DNA of 5,499 bases, taken from the NCBI GenBank assembly GCA_938044055.1, contig CALIQO010000416.1:1-5499 (forward strand), in the 5' to 3' direction. The position numbers and the translations under genes are program-made. The DNA comes from an uncultured Saprospiraceae bacterium. GTDB lineage: Bacteria; Bacteroidota; Bacteroidia; Chitinophagales; Saprospiraceae. This document shows positions 1-5,020 of this stretch, piece after piece (position 1 is the first letter of the stretch; each line of letters starts with the position of its first letter). The notes under the pieces were generated by a model. That model did not search any database and was not told where the DNA came from. It was given only the letters and a program-made list of their open reading frames with translations.

Positions 1-170
1 CACTAGGAAGAACTCAGAGAGTAGAAATATACAATGTACTCGGACAGATGGTACTTTCTTCTAAAGATCAGAATAGGATTGTCGTTTCTAATTTAGAAGG
101 AGGACAATACTACCTTAAGATTATAAAAAAGAAAGATTTCGCTACCCTACCCTTTTCTATTTCAAGATAA
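1..170 (+). CDS. 3' end of a T9SS-secreted protein (type A C-terminal sorting domain), 5' truncated by the window
   Basis: The frame beginning at base 3 runs open for 55 codons to a TAA at 168-170. Its residues follow the Por-secretion-system C-terminal sorting domain pattern: a strand with VEIYNVLGQMV, then a variable stretch, NLEGGQYYLKI, and a short final strand ending in ISR. The YNxLGQxV and LxxGxYxLKI blocks are the hallmark of T9SS type A cargo. In such proteins this beta-sandwich tail directs outer-membrane translocation and is normally removed when the cargo is released or attached to the surface. The catalytic or adhesive part of the protein lies left of the window, so its function cannot be stated. 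Confidence is high for the domain class and none is claimed for the cargo type. Confidence 0.88.
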   Translation, partial: LGRTQRVEIYNVLGQMVLSSKDQNRIVVSNLEGGQYYLKIIKKKDFATLPFSISR

Positions 171-255
171 AGTATGGATGAGGAGATATCTACATTGTGC
201 AGTTCTCCTAGTTATCATTTCTTCTTGAATTTAGAATTTCCATCAAGCTATGATA

Positions 256-290
256 TAGATTACAATCTATTCTAGAATAGAAGGTAGATT
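256..290. repeat. overlapping palindromes in the leader of the DUF2130 gene
   Basis: TAGATT at 256-261 and AATCTA at 264-269 form a 6-bp inverted repeat with a 2-nt centre. CTATTCTAGAATAG at 267-280 is a perfect 14-bp palindrome sharing three bases with the first. A further TAGATT copy lies at 285-290, so AATCTA can pair with either TAGATT copy. The cluster ends 44 bp before the ATG at 335. It could be a dimeric-regulator operator or alternative RNA hairpins; the sequence is AT-rich and short, so chance is also possible. Confidence 0.45.
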
Positions 291-334
291 AAAATTGCTA
301 TGGCATTGTCGATGGACTTCAATATCTTTATGCC

Positions 335-1597
335 ATGAGTGATCGAATTAAGGATATAGAATGTCCCAACTGTGGACACAGTTTCGACGTAGAAAACGCG
401 CTTGCAGGAAAGCTTGAAGAAAAATACAAAGAAAAAATCAGCCAAGTTACACTGGATCTGAGAACTCAATTCGATGAAAAACAGAAAGAACTACAAGCTA
501 AAGAAGCTGCTTTTCAAGAAAAAAAGAAAAGAGAAAATGAACTGTTTCAAGAACGACTAGATAAAGCCGTAACCCAGAAAGAAGCATCCTTAAAGAAAAA
601 CATAGAAGATCAATTCCAATTAAAGATCAATGCCCAAGACAAGGAACTGGAAGAAAAATCACAGCAATTACTAAAACTTAAGAATAAAGAGATAGAACTC
701 ATCCAGCTGCAGCGTAAGATGGATGAACAAGAAAAAGAGATAGAACTGAAGTATCAGAAACAACTTTCTGATCAGATCAAGAATTCAGAAGAACAGATCC
801 AGAAAAGATTGCAAGGTGCAGTGGAGATGAAAATCCGAGAAAAAGACAAGCAACTAGAAGATCAGCGAAAGCTTATAGAAGAGATGAAACGCAAGGCCGA
901 TCAAGGATCGATGCAGATGCAAGGAGAAGTCATGGAGCTGGCAATAGAGGAAATCCTGTCTCGGGCATTTCCCCACGATGTAATAGAAGAAGTTCCGAAG
1001 GGTGTGCGAGGAGCAGATAGCATCCAGACGGTAATCAACCATATGCAACATCCGTGTGGCAAGATTATTTATGAGAGTAAGCGTACTAAGACATTCGTGC
1101 AAGAGTGGATTACTAAACTGAAGCAAGACCAGCGTGATGTAGGAGCTCAGATTTCAGTTCTTGTAACACAGACGATGCCTAGAGACATGGAAAGTTTCGG
1201 TGAGTATGAAGGCGTGTGGATATGCAGTTTTTCAGAACTCAGCTCACTGGTCTATGTTCTTAGAGAAATCCTCATCCGATCACATGCAGCTAAGTCTGCT
1301 GAAGAAAACAAAGGTGATAAAATAGAGCTATTATACGACTACCTAACAAGTCCGGACTTTAAGAACCAAGTAACTTCTATCGTAGATGGATTCACAACCT
1401 TGAAGATAGAACTGGAAAAAGAGAAAAGAGCCATGAAAACCATCTGGAAAAGGCGAGAAAAACAAATCGAGATGGTGGTTGACAATACCATCAATATGTA
1501 TGGATCCATCAGAGGCATTGCTGGAAATAAAGTTCCTAAAATAGACCAACTAGAATTCCCAGATGACGACTTAGAAGAGTTATCACAGCTCGATTAA
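335..1597 (+). CDS. DUF2130 (COG4487) protein: zinc-knuckle-like N-terminus, coiled coil, PD-(D/E)XK nuclease-like C-terminal domain
   Basis: The 420-residue product has the usual order and length of DUF2130 proteins. Residues 8-18 (IECPNCGHSFD) carry C10-x2-C13-G-H15, a single zinc-knuckle-like motif. Residues about 24-190 are almost uninterrupted K/E/Q-rich heptads, a long coiled coil. Residues about 192-395 are the conserved DUF2130 domain, which as I recall is grouped with PD-(D/E)XK nuclease-like folds. Candidate active-site residues are D228 in RGADS and E247-x-K249 in IIYESKRTK, with E201 or E205 in the preceding helix as a possible extra metal ligand. An acidic tail (DDDLEEL) closes the protein. 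The ATG at 335 is the first start after an in-frame stop at 290-292, and no Shine-Dalgarno precedes it. No signal peptide or membrane segment is visible, so it is probably cytoplasmic. The family has no settled function; a nucleic-acid-cleaving or DNA-maintenance role is inference from the fold. Family assignment is firm, activity is not. Confidence 0.87.
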   Translation: MSDRIKDIECPNCGHSFDVENALAGKLEEKYKEKISQVTLDLRTQFDEKQKELQAKEAAFQEKKKRENELFQERLDKAVTQKEASLKKNIEDQFQLKINAQDKELEEKSQQLLKLKNKEIELIQLQRKMDEQEKEIELKYQKQLSDQIKNSEEQIQKRLQGAVEMKIREKDKQLEDQRKLIEEMKRKADQGSMQMQGEVMELAIEEILSRAFPHDVIEEVPKGVRGADSIQTVINHMQHPCGKIIYESKRTKTFVQEWITKLKQDQRDVGAQISVLVTQTMPRDMESFGEYEGVWICSFSELSSLVYVLREILIRSHAAKSAEENKGDKIELLYDYLTSPDFKNQVTSIVDGFTTLKIELEKEKRAMKTIWKRREKQIEMVVDNTINMYGSIRGIAGNKVPKIDQLEFPDDDLEELSQLD

Positions 1598-1628
1598 TCC
1601 CTAGGAAATAACACCTAAAAGCAGTCAT

Positions 1629-1655
1629 TGGTAGAAAATTCTTGTTTTCTTGCCA
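1629..1655 (+). other. possible hairpin after the DUF2130 gene
   Basis: AGAAAA at 1633-1638 pairs with TTTTCT at 1645-1650 around a 6-nt loop. The stem extends outward through T-A and G-C pairs (1629-1631 with 1653-1655) across a wobble and one bulged base. It lies about 30 bp past the stop codon. There is no clean T-run directly after it, so it is a weak terminator candidate at best, but it is the only compact hairpin close to the end of the DUF2130 gene. Confidence 0.25.
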
Positions 1656-1687
1656 CTATCTTGCTCTTTTAGAAGTTCATTATATTG

Positions 1688-1738
1688 AAGTGATTTAAAA
1701 TATTTTGATGAATCACTTAATTTTACTGCATTAAATCA
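1688..1738 (+). repeat. competing inverted repeats upstream of the coiled-coil/PspA-like operon
   Basis: AAGTGATT at 1688-1695 and AATCACTT at 1711-1718 are perfect 8-base complements. Their loop contains a second palindrome, AAAATATTTT at 1697-1706, and TTTT follows at 1721-1724. TGATTTAA at 1691-1698 is also perfectly complementary to TTAAATCA at 1731-1738, six bases before the ATG at 1745. The two pairings exclude one another, and the second would bring a stem up to the start codon. This layout suits an operator or an attenuator-like leader, but it is all A/T-rich and no regulation is shown. Confidence 0.4.
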
Positions 1739-1744
1739 TTCACA

Positions 1745-2296
1745 ATGACGATTGACCTAAAAAAAATATTTGCCAGCGAGCATGACGTAGATCCTAAGAT
1801 TCACAATGCACTTATAAGAGCGCTGAAGGACGCCCATCAAGATGGATTCGATTACTTGAAATTCAAGCAATCTGTAATCAATATGATGAATATGGATATG
1901 GATGAAACAACAAGTATTAAGTCCGCCTATGCGACTGCGAGCACCATGGGATTAACCAAGACTAAATTAGTCTCAAGCACCAAGCATTATAAGAATATTC
2001 TTTCTAAGGAGAAACAATCATTTGCAGAAGCGATGAGGAAACAGCTGGCTGAAAAAGTAGAAGGGAAAAGAACGCAGACAGAAAAACTTGCGAAGAAAAT
2101 AGAAGACTACAAAATTAAGATTCAGAAGATGCGCGATGAGATGGCTCTCTACCAGCAGAAGATAGATAATGTGGACGAGGAGGTTGCTAAAGCGAAAGCT
2201 AAAATTGAAGCTACAAGGGATAAATTTCAGGTTACCTATGATTCTGTAGAAGAAATCCTTCTAGAGGACATGGCAAAAATTGACCGGATCATCTGA
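1745..2296 (+). CDS. uncharacterised helical/coiled-coil protein, first gene of a two-gene operon
   Basis: I do not recognise a named family for this 183-residue protein. Residues 1-75 look like a small helical domain containing the segment FDYLKFKQSV (35-44) and a methionine-rich stretch NMMNMDMDE (46-54). Residues about 80-162 form a continuous K/E/Q-rich coiled coil. Residues 163-183 are a short amphipathic end, VTYDSVEEILLEDMAKIDRI. There is no signal peptide, membrane segment, cysteine cluster or enzyme motif, so it is probably a soluble scaffold or adaptor. The first ATG after the leader repeats is used, and no Shine-Dalgarno is present. The stop is 40 bp before the gene at 2337, with no terminator between them, so co-transcription is likely. 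I infer that it is a cytoplasmic partner of the membrane protein encoded next; the real-gene call is strong and the role is unknown. Confidence 0.8.
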   Translation: MTIDLKKIFASEHDVDPKIHNALIRALKDAHQDGFDYLKFKQSVINMMNMDMDETTSIKSAYATASTMGLTKTKLVSSTKHYKNILSKEKQSFAEAMRKQLAEKVEGKRTQTEKLAKKIEDYKIKIQKMRDEMALYQQKIDNVDEEVAKAKAKIEATRDKFQVTYDSVEEILLEDMAKIDRII

Positions 2297-2336
2297 TTTT
2301 TTCATACTTTTAACATTACACAAGAATTAAATATTT

Positions 2337-3350
2337 ATGGCAACATCATTTGACAATGCAGATTTTAAGCCTAAGTCATTCTGGAGTAGACCAGAAGGCA
2401 AAGTAGGAACCGTCGTTCTAGTAGGAGGATTAGTCGCTCTGGGATGGGTACTTTTTACATTTTCAGCCGCTATTCTTGCGATGCTTAAAACGACCATAGG
2501 GCTCGTAGTAGGAATCGCTGTACTGGGACTGATCGTATATATGGCAATCGACCCTAAGGCTCGAACCCTTATGAGTTATATGTATAAGAGCACCATGAGA
2601 TGGATAACGGGACTTTTCGTAACCATCGATCCGATTGGTATTCTTAAAAACTACGTCGATGACTTACAAGACAACTTGAAGAAAATGTCTAAGCAGATCG
2701 GAAGCCTTAAAGGGCAGATGAGAAAGCTTAAGAGCATCGTAGAAGAGAACAATAAAGAAATAGAAAAGAACCTTCTCATTGCAAGAAAAGCGAGAGAACA
2801 GAACAACGATAAGGCCATGATGCTATCGAGCAGAAAGGCTGCCAGGTTAAAGGAAAGTAATAAAAAATATGGTTCTCTTCATCGTAAGATGTCTGTACTC
2901 TATAAAGTACTTTCTAAGATGTATACCAACTCTGAGATCCTACTTGAGGATACGAAAGATCAAGTAAAGGTAAAAGAGCAAGAGAGAAAAGCCATACGTG
3001 CCAGTCATGGTGCTATGCGATCTGCCATGAGTATCATCAAGGGTGATTCTGATAAGAGAGCCATGTTTGATCAAGCTATGGAAGCCATAGCAGATGATGT
3101 CGCGAATAAGGTAGGCGAGATGGAACGTTTCATGGAACTGTCTTCAGACTTCATGAATAGTGTGGACTTACAGAATGGTGTATTCGAAGAGCAAGGATTG
3201 AAGATGCTGGAAGAATACGAGAAAAAGTCTACTCTACTTCTACTAGGTGGAAAAGAAAACATGGACGACGATTTACTAGAGCTGAGAGAACCAGATACTC
3301 AGTTCAATACTGGGAGCAGTGATTCCGAGTATGAAGGTCTCTTCGACTAA
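2337..3350 (+). CDS. two-TM membrane protein with a PspA/ESCRT-III-like helical region (inferred)
   Basis: The 337-residue product starts with about 20 polar residues, then two hydrophobic helices at roughly 24-48 and 52-71 separated by a short LKT turn. A potentially amphipathic helix at about 75-94 (with Y81, W89 and F94) follows. From D98-P99 the chain is nearly all helix. A first arm at about 98-153 contains YVDDLQDNLKK and GQMRKLK. A turn rich in N and D (155-159) leads to a second arm of about 155-235 containing KAMMLSSRKAARLK. After a break at KGDSD comes a helix at about 240-275 containing FDQAMEAIADDV and GEMERFMEL. This order, including a DP at the start and an A-x2-A/ND-x-A turn, resembles PspA/Vipp1, whose members usually have an amphipathic helix rather than two membrane spans. 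The acidic tail ends EYEGLFD. It is probably an inner-membrane protein facing the cytoplasm and is co-transcribed with the gene at 1745. The PspA relationship is pattern-based; a generic coiled coil is the alternative. Confidence 0.8.
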   Translation: MATSFDNADFKPKSFWSRPEGKVGTVVLVGGLVALGWVLFTFSAAILAMLKTTIGLVVGIAVLGLIVYMAIDPKARTLMSYMYKSTMRWITGLFVTIDPIGILKNYVDDLQDNLKKMSKQIGSLKGQMRKLKSIVEENNKEIEKNLLIARKAREQNNDKAMMLSSRKAARLKESNKKYGSLHRKMSVLYKVLSKMYTNSEILLEDTKDQVKVKEQERKAIRASHGAMRSAMSIIKGDSDKRAMFDQAMEAIADDVANKVGEMERFMELSSDFMNSVDLQNGVFEEQGLKMLEEYEKKSTLLLLGGKENMDDDLLELREPDTQFNTGSSDSEYEGLFD

Positions 3351-3370
3351 AAAATAAATCTAATAGATTT
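3349..3370 (-). terminator. possible minus-strand terminator for the decarboxylase gene
   Basis: Read on the minus strand, AAATCT and AGATTT (3370-3365 and 3361-3356) form a 6-bp stem with a 3-nt loop, followed by ATTTTTT (3355-3349). The GC-rich stem at 3374-3404 precedes it, so the minus-strand transcript would pass two hairpins in tandem. The T-tract overlaps the stop codon of the convergent gene. The stem has only one G-C pair, so it may work only together with its stronger neighbour. Confidence 0.4.
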
Positions 3371-3373
3371 TAC

Positions 3374-3407
3374 AAAGCTCCAGTCTTAACAAGCCTGGAG
3401 CTTTTTT
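3374..3407 (+). terminator. Rho-independent terminator of the plus-strand operon
   Basis: AAAGCTCCAG at 3374-3383 and CTGGAGCTTT at 3395-3404 form a perfect 10-bp stem with an 11-nt loop, and the T-run spans 3402-3407. It lies 23 bp after the stop codon at 3348-3350. This is the clearest regulatory element in the window and ends the two-gene operon before the convergent decarboxylase gene. Confidence 0.92.
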
Positions 3408-3420
3408 ATTTAAACCCGCA

Positions 3421-4899
3421 TTAAGCGAATTCTTCTTCTACCTGTTTTCCGATTCTCAATACACCCTCCACCAGATCATCAAAGTCTAGTTTCCGTGTTC
3501 TATGATTCACATGTGCGACACGTATGGCATACTTGCCATCCAGCATGGTGTAGGATGGAGCCCCGACAGCTTGCTCATGCAAGCGCATCAGAATCTCCTT
3601 ATTCAGTGCATTCATTTCTTCCACAGATTTAATGCTTCCTGGCTGGTATCTAAAGCATACAATATTAAGATTCACTTCGGCAAGCAACTCTAGATCCTCA
3701 TTCTTGATAATCTCGCTGGCAAGGTACCGGCATTGCTGGATATTCTGTTCAATCATCTCTGCATACCGATCGATACCGTGTTCCTTGAGCGACATCCATA
3801 TTTTCAGCGCTTTAAATCCTCGGCTAAGTTCCATGCCATAATTCGTAACTGGATCTGGTCCAGCAGCAAGTCCGCGTTCATGGGTCAGGAGGTAAGATGG
3901 TTGTAGATTGAATGCACTCCTGTGTATGTCTTTATCCTTGACAAGTAAGCAAGCTGCCTCATATGGGACATACATCCACTTATGAAAATCGAAGGCAAGG
4001 CTATCCGCATCCTTTATTCCTTCTAGTGAATCATAATACTCTGGAACCAATCTTGCCAATGCTCCGAACGCTCCATCTACATGCAACCAGATGTTGTATC
4101 TGCGCGCTATGATTACCAATTCTGATATGGGATCTATGGCACCCGTATTGACTGTACCTGCTGTTGCAATGATGCAGAATGGATGGAAACCAGCTTCGAT
4201 ATCTCTGATGATAGTGGATTCTAATTCTTCCAGATTGATGGTGTAATCGTCGTGACAGGATATTTTGCGAAAATACTCGAGGCCTATTCCCGCAGCTTCT
4301 ATTCCTTTATCGACACAAGAATGGGTCTCTACTGAGCCGTATGCCGTCAATTGCTTCTTCTGGCCTCGCAATCCTTCTTTTCTTATGGACGCCGACATGG
4401 TTGCATTTCTAGCTACCATGATGGCGTGGATGTTGGCCATGGTTGCCCCACTTAATAAAATGCCGCTTCCTTCTTCAGGAAAATCAAACATCTCCTTACA
4501 CCATTCTATTACTTGGGCTTCTAGATACATAGCTGCATGGTCACCGATTGCCGTATTGGGATTCATTCCTGATGCAAGCAGATCAGCAAGCATACCCATC
4601 GGCGTGCCAGTTCCCTGAACCCACGACCAGAATCTAGGATGAACATTCCCTTTATTATAGGGAAGAACGTATTGCTTAAATTCTTGATAAATATCTTCGA
4701 TGTTACTCCCTTTCTGCGGAAGACTGGATTTAAAATGATCCTTCACATGATCTGGAGTAGGTCTCCATATTTTCTCTTCCTTTATCCCTTCTAGATAATC
4801 CATCATATCATCAATCATCTTATGGCCCAGTGCCCGCATCGAAGTCCAATCTTGTGGATCAAGTGTTTTATCTTTCAATTCTATGTTTTTTATACCCAT
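3421..4899 (-). CDS. PLP-dependent group II decarboxylase (aromatic-L-amino-acid decarboxylase-like)
   Basis: From the ATG at 4899 the product has 492 residues, normal for this family. It should decarboxylate an amino acid to an amine in the cytoplasm using PLP. Visible landmarks are VHPRFWSW (86-93), the phosphate-binding SGATMAN (150-156), H193 in VETHS (cofactor-ring stacking), TAGTVNTGAIDPI (246-258), D275 in HVDGAFG (PLP-nitrogen partner) and K307 in DFHKW (Schiff-base lysine). Y336 in LQPSYLL lines up, by spacing from the lysine, with catalytic Tyr332 of animal DOPA decarboxylase. Both H193 and Y336 favour decarboxylase over aldehyde-synthase chemistry. The substrate cannot be read from sequence; aromatic amino acids are the default guess, and glutamate or diaminobutyrate remain possible. 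The frame also extends 11 codons to a TTG at 4932, but the ATG fits better with the missing Shine-Dalgarno use in this phylum and with family N-termini. The gene is convergent with the operon on its left and 121 bp downstream of the acetyltransferase gene. Confidence 0.92.
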   Translation of the reverse strand: MGIKNIELKDKTLDPQDWTSMRALGHKMIDDMMDYLEGIKEEKIWRPTPDHVKDHFKSSLPQKGSNIEDIYQEFKQYVLPYNKGNVHPRFWSWVQGTGTPMGMLADLLASGMNPNTAIGDHAAMYLEAQVIEWCKEMFDFPEEGSGILLSGATMANIHAIMVARNATMSASIRKEGLRGQKKQLTAYGSVETHSCVDKGIEAAGIGLEYFRKISCHDDYTINLEELESTIIRDIEAGFHPFCIIATAGTVNTGAIDPISELVIIARRYNIWLHVDGAFGALARLVPEYYDSLEGIKDADSLAFDFHKWMYVPYEAACLLVKDKDIHRSAFNLQPSYLLTHERGLAAGPDPVTNYGMELSRGFKALKIWMSLKEHGIDRYAEMIEQNIQQCRYLASEIIKNEDLELLAEVNLNIVCFRYQPGSIKSVEEMNALNKEILMRLHEQAVGAPSYTMLDGKYAIRVAHVNHRTRKLDFDDLVEGVLRIGKQVEEEFA

Positions 4900-4909
4900 A
4901 AATTGAAAG
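4872..4909 (-). promoter_or_regulatory. hairpin enclosing the decarboxylase start codon
   Basis: CTTTCAATT (4872-4880) and AATTGAAAG (4901-4909) are perfect 9-base complements separated by 20 nt. In the minus-strand mRNA the AUG (4899-4897) lies in the loop, one base from the stem. Folding could slow or tune translation initiation. The stem is A/U-rich, so its stability is modest and function is unproven. Confidence 0.4.
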
Positions 4910-4915
4910 TAATGT

Positions 4916-4928
4916 AGGAATAATTCCT
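4916..4928. repeat. 13-bp palindromic element upstream of the decarboxylase ATG
   Basis: AGGAAT and ATTCCT flank a single central A, giving a symmetric 13-mer 17 bp before the ATG at 4899. It would lie in the leader if translation starts there, or inside the coding region if the TTG at 4932 is used. It may be an operator half-site pair or a small hairpin. Confidence 0.35.
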
Positions 4929-5020
4929 CCAATGAAAAAGATCAGAACCAATCATAATTAAGCTGTTTTAGATAAATCTGTTAAGTCGCAAGAATCCAAT
5001 GCGTTGTTAACGTCTACAAT

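Noticed and set aside
181..209. AGGAGA/TCTCCT inverted repeat as a terminator of the T9SS-cargo gene
   Set aside because: The stem is only 6 bp with a 17-nt loop and is not followed by a T-run.
323..330. TATCTTTA as a Bacteroidota -7 promoter element (consensus TAnnTTTG)
   Set aside because: It ends only four bases before the ATG, the last base is wrong, and no TTG lies at the expected spacing.
272..469. Minus-strand reading frame across the start of the DUF2130 gene
   Set aside because: It overlaps a well-supported gene, its product is low-complexity F/L/I-rich, and it has no recognisable domain.
854..1549. Minus-strand frames inside the DUF2130 gene (854-1126 and 1343-1549)
   Set aside because: Both are antisense to conserved DUF2130 coding sequence and look like by-products of its codon use.
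1681..1707. TATATTG and TATTTTG as promoter -7 elements before the 1745 gene
   Set aside because: Each is one T short of TAnnTTTG and the spacing to an upstream TTG is not convincing, so no promoter is called.
3071..3262. Minus-strand frame within the two-TM protein gene
   Set aside because: It is antisense to a long supported gene and its product is S/F-rich with no domain.
3502..4618. Plus-strand frames (3502-3693, 3632-3841, 4265-4618) over the decarboxylase
   Set aside because: They lie opposite conserved catalytic motifs of the decarboxylase and their products show no family signature.
4925..4930. GGAGGA (minus strand) as the decarboxylase ribosome binding site
   Set aside because: It lies 25 nt from the ATG and downstream of the TTG, so it is badly placed for either start, and the phylum rarely depends on Shine-Dalgarno pairing.
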